DNA of 64,000 bases, from assembly GCF_034259325.1 (NCBI RefSeq), contig NZ_JAXIVS010000009.1, positions 1-64,000 on the forward strand, read 5' to 3'. The DNA comes from Hyalangium ruber (GTDB taxonomy: Bacteria > Myxococcota > Myxococcia > Myxococcales > Myxococcaceae). Shown piece by piece: positions 16,925 through 25,941 of this stretch; within the stretch, counting starts at the first letter, position 1; each line of letters opens with the position of its first letter. The notes beneath the pieces are model-generated. The model was not told the DNA's origin. It did no database searches and saw only the letters and a program-made list of their open reading frames with translations. Made by a program: the position numbers and the translations under genes.

Positions 16925-17902
16925 GTGCGACACCTCCTGAGAAATCTGGGCCTGTACGCGGTTGCCGCCTGGGCCTCGCTCACGCTCAACTTCCTGATTC
17001 CGCGCCTCATGCCGGGCGATCCCGCCTCGACCATGTTCGCGCGGTTCCGGGGAGAGCTTCAGCCCGAGGCCATCGCGGCCCTGCGCGAGGCGTTCGGCTT
17101 CACCGACGCGCCGCTCCACGAGCAGTACTTCACTTACGTGGGCCACCTGTTCCAGGGTGATCTCGGCCTGTCCGTCTCGTACTTCCCCGCGAAGGTGACG
17201 GATGTGATCGCCACCGGGCTGGGCTGGACGCTGCTGCTCTCGGGCGTGGCGGTCATCATCAGCTTCGTGCTCGGCACGGGGCTCGGGGTGATCGCCACGT
17301 GGAAGCGCGGCGGCTGGCTGGACTCGGTGATGCCCCCGGTGCTGGTCTTCCTGGGCGCGTTTCCCTATTTCTGGCTCGCGATGGTGCTGCTCTACGGGTT
17401 CGGCTTCATCCTCGGCGCCTTCCCCGTCCGGCATGCCTACAGCGACACGCTGGCGCCCGCCTTCAGTGGCGAGTTCATCTTCAGCGTGGTGCAGCACATG
17501 GTGCTCCCGGCGTCGGCGATCGTCATCGCCACGCTCGGAGGTTGGATGCTCAGCATGCGCAGCGCCATGGTGGGCGTGCTCGCCGAGGACTACATCACCA
17601 TGGCGAACGCCAAGGGCCTGTCCCAGAAGCGGATCATGTTCCACTACGCCGCTCGCAACGCGCTGCTGCCGAACGTCACGGGCTTCGGCATGGCGCTGGG
17701 ATTCGTCCTCTCGGGCTCGCTGCTGACCGAGATCGTCTTCTCGTACCCGGGGCAGGGCTACCTGCTCATCCAGGCGGTGCGAAACCAGGACTACCCCCTC
17801 ATGCAGGGCATCTTCCTGACCATCACGCTGGCCGTGCTGGGGGCGAACCTGCTCGTGGACATCCTTTACGTCTGGCTCGATCCCCGGGCACGGACCAACT
17901 GA
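16925..17902 (+). CDS. ABC transporter permease, DppB/OppB type
   Basis: A 325-residue inner-membrane permease with six expected helices, starting with GTG. The N-terminal block (LTLNFLIPRLMPGDPASTMF) and the EAA loop near 226-255 (ITMANAKGLSQKRIMFHYAARNALLPN, quoted in part) are typical of the first permease of family 5 importers. It begins 32 bases after the binding-protein gene, and its partner follows 20 bases downstream. It forms the transport channel with that partner. Confidence 0.9.
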   Translation: MRHLLRNLGLYAVAAWASLTLNFLIPRLMPGDPASTMFARFRGELQPEAIAALREAFGFTDAPLHEQYFTYVGHLFQGDLGLSVSYFPAKVTDVIATGLGWTLLLSGVAVIISFVLGTGLGVIATWKRGGWLDSVMPPVLVFLGAFPYFWLAMVLLYGFGFILGAFPVRHAYSDTLAPAFSGEFIFSVVQHMVLPASAIVIATLGGWMLSMRSAMVGVLAEDYITMANAKGLSQKRIMFHYAARNALLPNVTGFGMALGFVLSGSLLTEIVFSYPGQGYLLIQAVRNQDYPLMQGIFLTITLAVLGANLLVDILYVWLDPRARTN

Positions 17903-17922
17903 CGGGTTGGAAGGAGCGTGGA

Positions 17923-18867
17923 ATGGCATCCACGAACCAGGCAAGCAAGGACCGCTCGGGGTTCATCTGGCAGCTCCTCGAGAATCGCAAGGCCTCGGTC
18001 GGGGCGGCGCTGATCCTCTTCTTCGTGCTGCTCGGGCTGCTCGGACCGGTGCTCTTGCGGCGTGACCCGTCCGACTTCGTGGGCCCGCCGCACCAGCCGC
18101 CCTCGTCCGAGTATCTGCTGGGCACCACGGGGCAGGGGCAGGACGTGTTCGCCCAGGTGGTCGCGGGGGCGCGCACCTCGCTCCTGGTGGGGTTCCTCAC
18201 CGGCTTCGCCGTCATGGCGATTGGCGCGCTCGTCGGGATGGCCGCCGGGTTCTTCGGCGGGTGGATCGACAGCGTCCTGTCGTTCATCACCAACGTGTTC
18301 CTGATCATGCCCGGGTTGCCCCTGGCCGTGGTGATCGCGGCGTACCTGAAGCCGGGCCCCGTCACCATCGGGCTCGTGCTGGTCATCACGGGCTGGGCGT
18401 GGAATGCCCGCATGCTCCGCTCGCAGATCCTCTCGTTGCGAGAGAAGGACTTCGTCCTGGCCGCGATCGTGAGCGGCGAGGGGCGCTTCCGGATCATCTT
18501 CCGGGAGATCCTCCCCAACATGACGTCGCTGCTGATGAGCGGCTTCATCTCGGCGACGGTCTACGCGATCGGCGCGCAGGTGGGGCTCGAGTTCCTGGGC
18601 ATCGGAGACCTCAGCGTCGTCACCTGGGGCACGAACCTATACTGGGCCGCGAACGACGCGGCCCTGCTGACGGGGGCGTGGTGGACCGTCGTCCCCACGG
18701 GCCTGTGCGTCGCGCTCATCGGGTTCGCGCTCGTGCTCGTCAACTTCGCCATCGATGAGATCACCAACCCCCGCCTGCGATCGGAGCGGACCTGGGCGAA
18801 GCTGCGCAAGCGCCACGACCTGGAAGAGGGGCTCTCGACGCCCGTGGTGAGGCCCAGTGGAAACTAA
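17923..18867 (+). CDS. ABC transporter permease, DppC/OppC type
   Basis: A 314-residue second permease. The start at 17923 follows AAGGAG by about six bases. The N-terminal segment up to LLGTTGQGQDVFAQVV (near 65-80) and the EAA-like loop around 175-205 (REKDFVLAAIVSGEGRFRII) fit the DppC family. A short N-terminal tail precedes the first helix. The end overlaps the start of the first ATPase gene by 11 bases, which points to coupled translation. Confidence 0.9.
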   Translation: MASTNQASKDRSGFIWQLLENRKASVGAALILFFVLLGLLGPVLLRRDPSDFVGPPHQPPSSEYLLGTTGQGQDVFAQVVAGARTSLLVGFLTGFAVMAIGALVGMAAGFFGGWIDSVLSFITNVFLIMPGLPLAVVIAAYLKPGPVTIGLVLVITGWAWNARMLRSQILSLREKDFVLAAIVSGEGRFRIIFREILPNMTSLLMSGFISATVYAIGAQVGLEFLGIGDLSVVTWGTNLYWAANDAALLTGAWWTVVPTGLCVALIGFALVLVNFAIDEITNPRLRSERTWAKLRKRHDLEEGLSTPVVRPSGN

Positions 18868-19828
18868 GCCCTCGACGTTGCTCTCGGTGCGGGATCTCCG
18901 GGTCGAGTACCTGACGCCCACGGGGCCCGTGTGCGCGGTGGACGGTGTCTCGTTCGACATCGGGCGAGGCGAGGTGCTCGGGCTCGCTGGGGAGTCCGGT
19001 AGCGGCAAGTCGACCGTGGCGCAGGCCATCCTGCGCATCCTCCGTCCGCCCGCGGTCATCACAGGCGGGCAGGTGCTTTTCGAGGGCGAGGACATCCTGG
19101 CGATGAACGAGGCGCGGCTGCGGGAGCTGCGCTGGCGCAAGGTGTCGCTCGTCTTCCAGAGCGCGATGAACTCGCTCAACCCCATTCTCACGATCGGTGA
19201 GCAGATCGTGGATGCCATCGAGGCGCACCAGAAGGTGAAGCGCTCGGATGCCATCGACAGGGCCGTCTATCTGCTGAAGCTCGTGGGGATCGACAGCTCG
19301 CGGCTCACGAGCTACCCGCACCAGCTCTCGGGCGGCATGCGGCAGCGCGTGGTGATCGCCATCGCGCTCGCGCTCGAGCCGCCGCTGATGCTCATGGATG
19401 AGCCGACGACGGCGCTCGACGTGGTGGTGCAGAAGGAAATTCTGCACCAAGTCGCCGAGCTCAAGGACAAGCTCGGGTTCTCGATCCTGTTCATCACGCA
19501 CGACCTCTCGCTGATCCTCGAGTTCTCCACGCGCATCGCGGTCCTCTACGCGGGCAAGCTCATGGAGATGGCGCCCGCGCAGCAGCTCTTCCACGCGCCC
19601 CGACACCCGTACACGAAGGGGCTGCTGGGCTCGGTCCCCTCGGTTCGAGGGCCGCGCCGGAAGCTCGTGGGCATCCCGGGCTCGCCCCCGGACATGCGGA
19701 AGCTTCCCACGGGGTGCCGCTTCCACCCGCGCTGCCCCTCCGCGGTAGACCGCTGCCGGGGTGACATGCCCGTGTTGCGTGAGCTGGGGCCCAACCACAT
19801 CGATGCCTGCCACCTGGATGCACCATGA
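18857..19828 (+). CDS. ABC transporter ATP-binding protein, OppD/DppD type
   Basis: A 323-residue ATPase with GTG start. Walker A is GESGSGKST at 45-53, the signature LSGGMRQRV is near 157-165, and Walker B LMLMDEPTTALD near 177-188. The C-terminal oligopeptide-transporter extension contains GCRFHPRCP, with cysteines of the kind that bind an iron-sulfur cluster in this subfamily. The gene overlaps the permease gene before it and shares ATGA with the second ATPase gene, as expected for a heterodimeric motor. Confidence 0.92.
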   Translation: METKPSTLLSVRDLRVEYLTPTGPVCAVDGVSFDIGRGEVLGLAGESGSGKSTVAQAILRILRPPAVITGGQVLFEGEDILAMNEARLRELRWRKVSLVFQSAMNSLNPILTIGEQIVDAIEAHQKVKRSDAIDRAVYLLKLVGIDSSRLTSYPHQLSGGMRQRVVIAIALALEPPLMLMDEPTTALDVVVQKEILHQVAELKDKLGFSILFITHDLSLILEFSTRIAVLYAGKLMEMAPAQQLFHAPRHPYTKGLLGSVPSVRGPRRKLVGIPGSPPDMRKLPTGCRFHPRCPSAVDRCRGDMPVLRELGPNHIDACHLDAP

Positions 19829-20898
19829 CGACCATCGATCGGGACAGCCAGGCGATCCTCGAGGCGAAGGGCCTCGGCAAATACTTCCAGGTGGGGGGAG
19901 GCTTCAGGCCGAAGCAGCTTCGGGCCCTCCATGAGGTCTCCTTCGCACTGGGGCACCGTCAGGTCGTCGCGCTCGTCGGCGAGTCCGGCAGCGGCAAGAG
20001 CACCATCGCTCGGCTGCTCGTGCGGCTGATGGACCCGTCGTCCGGGAAGATCTTCTTTCGGGGCAAGGACATCCTCCAGGAAGAGCCTCGGCAGGCCTCG
20101 CTCGACTACCGGGCGCAGGTGCAGATGATCTTCCAGGACCCGTTCGGGTCGCTGAACCCGGTCCATACGATTGGCAACCACCTGGAGCGGCCGCTCCTGC
20201 TCCACGGAAAGGCGAAAGGCGCCGGTGAGCTCAAGGATCGGGTGAACGAACTGCTCGAGACGGTCGACCTGCGGCCCGCGGCGGAGATCGCGTCCCGGCA
20301 CCCGCATCAACTGTCGGGCGGACAGCGGCAGCGCGTGGCGATCGCGCGAGCGCTGGCACCGGGGCCCTCGGTGATTCTGGCCGACGAGCCGATCTCCATG
20401 CTCGACGTGTCGATTCGCGTAGGCGTGTTGAACCTGATGGAGCGCCTCAAGGAGGAGCGAGGCATCTCGTATCTGTACATCACGCATGACATCGCCAGCG
20501 CGCGCTACTTCGCGGACCGGACGATGGTGATGTACGCGGGGCACATCGTGGAGGGCGCGCCGAGCGAGGAGTTGATGCAGCAGCCCGCGCACCCCTACAC
20601 GCAGCTTCTGCTCTCCGCGGTGCCGGACCCCAACGGCTCGATGAAGAGCGAGCTGAAGGCGAAGTCAGGTGCGCCCAAGCTGATCGATCCGCCGCCCGGC
20701 TGTCCGTTCGCCGACCGGTGCCCGAACGTTATGGCGGTGTGCCGCCAGGAGATGCCGGGGACGACCCAGCTCGCGCAGGATCGCTGGGTGCGATGCCATC
20801 TGTTCGGACAGGGCGCTTCGATCGGGAAGGTGGGCTCGCCAAAGGAGTTGGGCACCGCCGAACCGAGGAGTGCGCTCACTGAAAGCGTAGCGTCTTGA
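19825..20898 (+). CDS. ABC transporter ATP-binding protein, OppF/DppF type
   Basis: A 357-residue ATPase. Walker A is GESGSGKST at about 53-61, signature LSGGQRQRV near 162-170, and Walker B VILADEPISMLD near 182-193. The C-terminal extension holds GCPFADRCPNVMAVC, the cysteine set of Opp-type ATPases. It overlaps the previous gene by four bases (ATGA). The usual glutamate after Walker B is present; the TSALD stretch reads ISMLD. It completes the importer. Confidence 0.92.
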   Translation: MTTIDRDSQAILEAKGLGKYFQVGGGFRPKQLRALHEVSFALGHRQVVALVGESGSGKSTIARLLVRLMDPSSGKIFFRGKDILQEEPRQASLDYRAQVQMIFQDPFGSLNPVHTIGNHLERPLLLHGKAKGAGELKDRVNELLETVDLRPAAEIASRHPHQLSGGQRQRVAIARALAPGPSVILADEPISMLDVSIRVGVLNLMERLKEERGISYLYITHDIASARYFADRTMVMYAGHIVEGAPSEELMQQPAHPYTQLLLSAVPDPNGSMKSELKAKSGAPKLIDPPPGCPFADRCPNVMAVCRQEMPGTTQLAQDRWVRCHLFGQGASIGKVGSPKELGTAEPRSALTESVAS

Positions 20899-20914
20899 GA
20901 AGGCTCGCTGACCC

Positions 20915-22288
20915 ATGACAAGCATCCGCTTTCCCAAAGAGTTCGCCTGGGGCGTCGCCACTTCCTCCTACCAGATCGAAGGCGCGGCGAACGAGGACGG
21001 GCGAGGGGAGTCGATCTGGGATCGGTTCTCGAAGACGCCCGGCAAGGTGGAAGACGGGACGAGCGGCGACGTCGCCTGTGATCACTACCACCGCTTCCGC
21101 GAAGACATCGCGCTGATGAAGAGCCTTGGACTCAAGCACTACCGCTTCTCCGTGGCGTGGCCGCGCATCCTCCCCACGGGGCGGGGGCGGGTGAATCAGC
21201 CGGGCCTGGACTTCTATGGCCGGCTGGTGGATGCGTTGCTCGAGGCGGGGATCGAGCCCTTCGTGACGCTGTACCACTGGGACCTGCCCCAGGTGCTGCA
21301 GGATGAGGGTGGCTGGACGCGCCGCTCGACCGCGGAGGCGTTCGCCGAATACGCGGGTGTCGTCGCGCGCGCCCTGGGCGATCGGGTGAAGAAGTGGATC
21401 ACCCACAACGAGCCCTGGTGCGCGAGCATGCTCAGCCACTACGAGGGGCGCCACGCGCCGGGCTTGAAGGACTACCGCGCTGCGCTCGCCGCGAGCCATC
21501 ACCTGCTCTTGTCCCACGGGCTCGCTGTCCCCGTCATTCGCGCGGCGAGCCACGGGGCCGAGGTCGGCATCACCCTGAACCTGATGCCCTGCGAGCCCGC
21601 CTCGCCGAGCGCGGCGGACCACGAAGCGACCCGGCGGTTCGACGGCTACTTCAACCGCTGGTTCCTCGATCCCCTGTTCGGCCACCACTACCCGGCCGAC
21701 ATGGTCGCCGACCACATCGCGGCTGGGCACCTGCCGCCCGAGGGCTTCACCGTGGTCAAGCCCGGGGACCTCGAGGCGATCGCGGTGAAGTGCGATTTCC
21801 TGGGCGTCAACTACTACAACCGCGCCGTCCTCCGGAGCGACAAGGTCCCGGAGGCTCAGAATGAGCCTCGCAAGGTGTTCGTCGCGCCCGAGAAGGATTG
21901 GACCGAGATGGGCTGGGAGGTCTACCCCGACGGCCTCCGGGACATCCTGCTGCGCGTCCACCTCGACTACCGGCCGCGCAAGATCTACGTGACGGAGAAC
22001 GGCGCGAGCTACTCGACGCCGCCCGGCGCGGATGGGCGGGTGCGGGACGAAAAGCGGCTCGTCTTCCTGCGCGACCACTTCGTCGCGGCCTGGCGCGCGA
22101 TGGAGGCGGGCGTGCCGGTGGCCGGCTATTTCGTGTGGTCGCTCATGGACAACTTCGAGTGGGACCGCGGCTACTCGCAACGCTTCGGGATCGTCTGGGT
22201 GGACTACAAGACCCAGCAGCGCATCCCCAAGGACAGCGCGCTCTGGTACCGGAGCGTCATCGCGGAGAACGCGGTTCAAGTTCCCTGA
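20915..22288 (+). CDS. Beta-glucosidase, glycoside hydrolase family 1
   Basis: A 457-residue cytoplasmic retaining glycosidase. The acid/base glutamate is Glu166 in THNEP, and the nucleophile is Glu361 in VTENG. The start FPKEFAWGVATSSYQIEGA is the usual GH1 N-terminus, and there is no signal peptide. It lies 17 bases after the ATPase gene in the importer operon, so it probably splits imported beta-gluco-oligosaccharides to glucose. Confidence 0.95.
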   Translation: MTSIRFPKEFAWGVATSSYQIEGAANEDGRGESIWDRFSKTPGKVEDGTSGDVACDHYHRFREDIALMKSLGLKHYRFSVAWPRILPTGRGRVNQPGLDFYGRLVDALLEAGIEPFVTLYHWDLPQVLQDEGGWTRRSTAEAFAEYAGVVARALGDRVKKWITHNEPWCASMLSHYEGRHAPGLKDYRAALAASHHLLLSHGLAVPVIRAASHGAEVGITLNLMPCEPASPSAADHEATRRFDGYFNRWFLDPLFGHHYPADMVADHIAAGHLPPEGFTVVKPGDLEAIAVKCDFLGVNYYNRAVLRSDKVPEAQNEPRKVFVAPEKDWTEMGWEVYPDGLRDILLRVHLDYRPRKIYVTENGASYSTPPGADGRVRDEKRLVFLRDHFVAAWRAMEAGVPVAGYFVWSLMDNFEWDRGYSQRFGIVWVDYKTQQRIPKDSALWYRSVIAENAVQVP

Positions 22289-22322
22289 ACCCCGCCCGTG
22301 TCTTTCGATGAGGACCCCTGAC

Positions 22323-24632
22323 ATGTCCGAGCAATCCAAGCACTTCAAGGCAAGAGCGCAGGAACTGGTGTCCCAGATGACGTTGGAGGAGAAGGCCCTC
22401 CTCTTGTCTGGCGGTAGCGCGTGGACGACCCACAAGATCGATCGGCTGGGAATCCCTTCCATCTTCATGACGGATGGCCCGCATGGGCTCCGCAAGGCGC
22501 TGGGGCAGAACATCGCGGAGAGCGTTCCCGCGACCTGCTTTCCCACGGCCTCCGCTCTGGCCTCGTCCTGGGATCCGGAGCTCATCCAGCAGGTCGGCGC
22601 CGCGCTGGCCCGGGAGAGCCAGGCCAGTGACGTTCAAATCCTGCTGGGGCCGGGTATCAACATGAAGCGCTCCCCTCAGGGCGGGCGCAACTTCGAGTAC
22701 TTCTCCGAGGATCCTGTCCTGGCCGGGCACATGGCGGCGGCCTACATCCAGGGGGTCCAGAGCGAGGGCGTCGGCACCTCCCTGAAGCACTTCGCTGTGA
22801 ACAACCAGGAGCACGAGCGGATGGTGAGCAGCTCGAACCTGGATGAGCGAACCCTGCGGGAGATCTACCTGCCGGCGTTCGAGATCGCGATCACCCAGGC
22901 CCAGCCGTGGTCGGTGATGTGCGCCTACAACAAGGTGAACGGGGTCTATGCCTCCGAGAATCGCCTCCTGCTGGAGGACATTCTGCGGAAGGAGTGGGGC
23001 TTCGAGGGGTTCGTGGTTTCGGATTGGGGCGCCGTCCACGATCGCGCCAAGGGCGTCCTGGCCGGGCTGAACCTGGAGATGCCCGGCAGCGGCGACGTGA
23101 ACCGCAAGAAGATCATCGAGGCCGTCAACGCGGGCCAACTGCCGGTCTCTCGGCTGGACGAGGTGGTGGCCTCGCTGGTCGCCGTGGTCCTCAAGGCCGT
23201 CGAGAACCGCCGGACCGGGGCTGCCTTCGACGCCGACCGGCACCATGCCCTGGCGAGGCAGGTGGCGGGCGAGAGCATCATCTTGCTGAAGAATGAGGGA
23301 AACCTCCTGCCGCTCGACGTGGGAGGCAAGAAGAAGATCGCCCTGATTGGCGCGTTCGCCAAGGAGCCCCGCTACCAGGGCGCCGGAAGCTCGCAGGTGA
23401 ATCCGACCCGCATCTCCAATGCGTATGACGAGCTGGTGGCGCTCCTGGGCGGGAGCGAGCGCATCGGTTACGCGAGCGGCTACGACACGGAGGGCGTCAC
23501 CACCTCCGCGTTGATCGAAGAGGCACGGCATCAGGCGGTGAGCGCGGACGTGGCCATCGTCTTTGCTGGGCTGCCGGACAGCCACGAGTCCGAGGGCTTC
23601 GATCGCGCCTCCCTGGAGATGCCCGAGGGGCATAACCGGCTCATCAACGCGGTGACCCAGGTCCAGCCCAACACGGTGGTAGTGCTGATGAATGGCTCGG
23701 CAATCACCATGCCTTGGATGGGCCGGGTAAGGGCCATCCTGGAGGGATGGCTGACGGGACAAGCGGGCGGAGGGGCCATCGCCGATGTCCTGACCGGCAG
23801 GGTGAATCCCTCGGCGAAGCTGTCGGAGACCTTCCCGATGCGGCTGGAAGACACGCCAACCGCCACGGAGTTCCCCGGACTGAACCAGCAGGCCCACTAC
23901 GGCGAGGGCGTCTTCATTGGCTATCGGTATTACGACAAGAAGGCCATCACGCCGCTGTTCCCGTTTGGCTTTGGCCTGAGCTACACCACCTTCGCCTACT
24001 CGGACCTGACCCTCGGCGCGTCGTCCATCAAGGACACCGAGAGCCTGACGGTTCAACTGAAGGTCAAGAACACGGGGAAGGTGGCGGGCAAGGAAGTCGT
24101 TCAGCTCTACGTCCGCGAGGACAAGCCCGCGGTCAGCCGTCCGGAGAAGGAGCTCAAGGCCTTCGCCAAGGTGGCGCTCGAGCCCGGCCAGGAGAAGACG
24201 GTGAGCTTCACGCTGAAGCAGCGTGACTTCGCCTACTACAACGTCGCGCTCCACCGCTGGACCGTCAACCCGGGCCGGTTCGACATCCTGGTCGGGGGTT
24301 CATCCCGGAACCTGCCCTTGAGCAAGCAGGTCCAGGTGGAGGCGTCCGAGGTACACGTCCCCACCCTGACGCGCGACTCCACGGTGAAGGAGTTCAAGAA
24401 CCACCCCAAGGGGCAGGCGTTCTACATGCGGCTGGCAAAGGTCATCATGGGCGAGTCGTACGGAACGCCAGACACCGTGAAGCGCACGCCGCAGGAGGAG
24501 CGCGCCCGGAAGAAGGCCGAGGCGTCGACGTTGGTGTTCGTCCACGACATGCCGGTCTACAAGCTGATCGCCTTCTCCGAGGGCAAGTTCAGCGAGCAGA
24601 TGCTCAACGACATCCTCTCGCAGGTTCAGTAG
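22323..24632 (+). CDS. Beta-glucosidase, glycoside hydrolase family 3
   Basis: A 769-residue GH3 enzyme without signal peptide, so probably cytoplasmic. The nucleophile is Asp234 in VVSDWG, and the substrate-pocket KHFAVNNQE is near 155-163. After the alpha/beta sandwich comes a fibronectin-III-like domain (about 600-680), then a C-terminal extension of some 70 residues ending at the stop. AGGA lies about eight bases before the chosen start. It is the last gene of the importer operon, 35 bases after the GH1 gene, and probably covers different linkages or chain lengths. Confidence 0.94.
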   Translation: MSEQSKHFKARAQELVSQMTLEEKALLLSGGSAWTTHKIDRLGIPSIFMTDGPHGLRKALGQNIAESVPATCFPTASALASSWDPELIQQVGAALARESQASDVQILLGPGINMKRSPQGGRNFEYFSEDPVLAGHMAAAYIQGVQSEGVGTSLKHFAVNNQEHERMVSSSNLDERTLREIYLPAFEIAITQAQPWSVMCAYNKVNGVYASENRLLLEDILRKEWGFEGFVVSDWGAVHDRAKGVLAGLNLEMPGSGDVNRKKIIEAVNAGQLPVSRLDEVVASLVAVVLKAVENRRTGAAFDADRHHALARQVAGESIILLKNEGNLLPLDVGGKKKIALIGAFAKEPRYQGAGSSQVNPTRISNAYDELVALLGGSERIGYASGYDTEGVTTSALIEEARHQAVSADVAIVFAGLPDSHESEGFDRASLEMPEGHNRLINAVTQVQPNTVVVLMNGSAITMPWMGRVRAILEGWLTGQAGGGAIADVLTGRVNPSAKLSETFPMRLEDTPTATEFPGLNQQAHYGEGVFIGYRYYDKKAITPLFPFGFGLSYTTFAYSDLTLGASSIKDTESLTVQLKVKNTGKVAGKEVVQLYVREDKPAVSRPEKELKAFAKVALEPGQEKTVSFTLKQRDFAYYNVALHRWTVNPGRFDILVGGSSRNLPLSKQVQVEASEVHVPTLTRDSTVKEFKNHPKGQAFYMRLAKVIMGESYGTPDTVKRTPQEERARKKAEASTLVFVHDMPVYKLIAFSEGKFSEQMLNDILSQVQ

Positions 24633-24635
24633 GGA

Positions 24636-25853
24636 CTACGGACCGCCGTACACCTCCACCTCGTAGATGGAGTAGCCGTAGCCGGTGGCACGGCGGGTTC
24701 CGTAGATCCTCAAGTAGCGGCCCGAGCCGGACAGCCCGGTGAACTCATCCACGCCCCCATCCCCGGAGACCACCGAGGCGATGGGGGTCCAGGTGGAGAG
24801 GTCATTGGAGGTCTGGACCTGGTAGTCCTTCCCGTAGGCGGCCTCCCAGGAGATCTTCACCCGCGAGAAGCTCTTGCTGGAGCCGAAATCCAGCAGCAGG
24901 TACTGCGGGTCCGAGAAGGCGCTGCTCCAGCGCGTGCTCATGTTCCCGTCAACGGCCATGCCCGCCAGCGTGCCGTTGTTCTCACTGGAGGATGAGAGCG
25001 CCGTGACAGGCGTAAGGCGGCCACCCGAGCCATTGAAGGGCAGGCTGACATAGAGCTGCCCCAGCTCCGTGAGCTGCCCCGAGTTTCCCAGCAGGTTGAT
25101 GTGAGGAATCTCGTTGTTGCGGCCGGAGAACCAGGCGTAGCGGAAGACGGCGGGCTCGCTCTCCAGGTAGTTGACCGCGGCCGTCATGTACTGCTTCTGG
25201 ATGGCCAGGGTGATCTGATCGTGCGGCATGTCTCCGCAAGCGAACTCGGTCAGCCAGATGGGCTTGTTGTATTTCTTGAAGCGCCCGATGTACCACTGCA
25301 GCGCGCCCAGGTCGCAGGCGTACCAGTGGACCGCGATGTAATCGACCTTGCAGTTCGTGCAGGCGGCGAAGAACGCGTCCAGATAGGTGACGGGATCCGA
25401 GTAGCTCACGCCTCCTTCCGAGACGCAGTCACCGCAGTAGTTCACCGCCGGCGACACCAGCTTCAGGTTCTTGCGACGCGCCACCTCTTCCAGGATGGGC
25501 CACAAGGACGCGGCCCGGCTCGGCGTCATGTTGGCCTGGCTGCGGAAGTTGGGCTCATTGAAGCCCAGCAGGTATTGGGCGCCCGCGGGAATGGCGGCGG
25601 CCACCTGGTCGGCGTTGGGCGTGCCTCCCCAGACCATGGGGACGAAGGCAACGCCCGCGGACTGGTAGACCCCGGAGGCTCCTGCTTCGGGCGTGGGAGA
25701 CCAGTTGTACCACCAGCTCATTCCCGTGGAGAGGGCGAGCATGTCCTGCGCCGAGTGGTAGCCGTAGCCGAGGCCTCGCTTGGGGCTCTTGGTCTGCGCT
25801 TGAGCGGTGTGGAACGCGGTCAACAGCAGGAAGAAGATCCCAAGCCTTTTCAT
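24636..25853 (-). CDS. Secreted GH128-like endo-beta-1,3-glucanase with F5/8-type C-terminal domain
   Basis: A 405-residue exported hydrolase. Residues 1-20 form a signal peptide ending in AQAQ. The catalytic TIM barrel carries GFNEPNF with probable acid/base Glu100 and WLTEFA with probable nucleophile Glu203, the pattern of GH128 (Asl1-like) beta-1,3-glucanases. Residues about 270-405 form a discoidin/CBM32-like F5/8C domain (DGNMSTRWSSAF) for carbohydrate binding. GAGAGGG precedes the start. It lies only 30 bases beyond a strong terminator that follows the GH55-like gene, and converges on the GH3 gene. Confidence 0.85.
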   Translation of the reverse strand: MKRLGIFFLLLTAFHTAQAQTKSPKRGLGYGYHSAQDMLALSTGMSWWYNWSPTPEAGASGVYQSAGVAFVPMVWGGTPNADQVAAAIPAGAQYLLGFNEPNFRSQANMTPSRAASLWPILEEVARRKNLKLVSPAVNYCGDCVSEGGVSYSDPVTYLDAFFAACTNCKVDYIAVHWYACDLGALQWYIGRFKKYNKPIWLTEFACGDMPHDQITLAIQKQYMTAAVNYLESEPAVFRYAWFSGRNNEIPHINLLGNSGQLTELGQLYVSLPFNGSGGRLTPVTALSSSSENNGTLAGMAVDGNMSTRWSSAFSDPQYLLLDFGSSKSFSRVKISWEAAYGKDYQVQTSNDLSTWTPIASVVSGDGGVDEFTGLSGSGRYLRIYGTRRATGYGYSIYEVEVYGGP

Positions 25854-25883
25854 TTCAAAGCCCTCTCTTCAGTGGCTCGCCCC

Positions 25884-25926
25884 AAAAAAAAACTGCGCCT
25901 GCCCCCAGAGGCGAGGGCAGGCGCAG
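25884..25926 (-). terminator. Rho-independent terminator after the GH55-like gene
   Basis: A perfect 12-base stem (25893-25904 with 25915-25926) with a ten-base loop is followed, in the minus direction, by nine T residues (plus-strand A run 25884-25892). It lies 16 bases past the GH55-like stop and 30 bases before the GH128-like start. Confidence 0.92.
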
Positions 25927-25941
25927 CCGTCTACTCCTGCG

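Noticed and set aside
20883-20896. GAAAGCGTAGCGTCTTGA before the GH1 gene as an operator
   Set aside because: Only the left half resembles the LacI-type pattern, and the site lies inside the ATPase coding end within the operon.
15192-20898. Importer operon as a peptide transporter only
   Set aside because: Sequence family alone would allow peptides, but two beta-glucosidase genes follow in the same unit and a LacI-type operator precedes it, so sugar cargo is the better reading.
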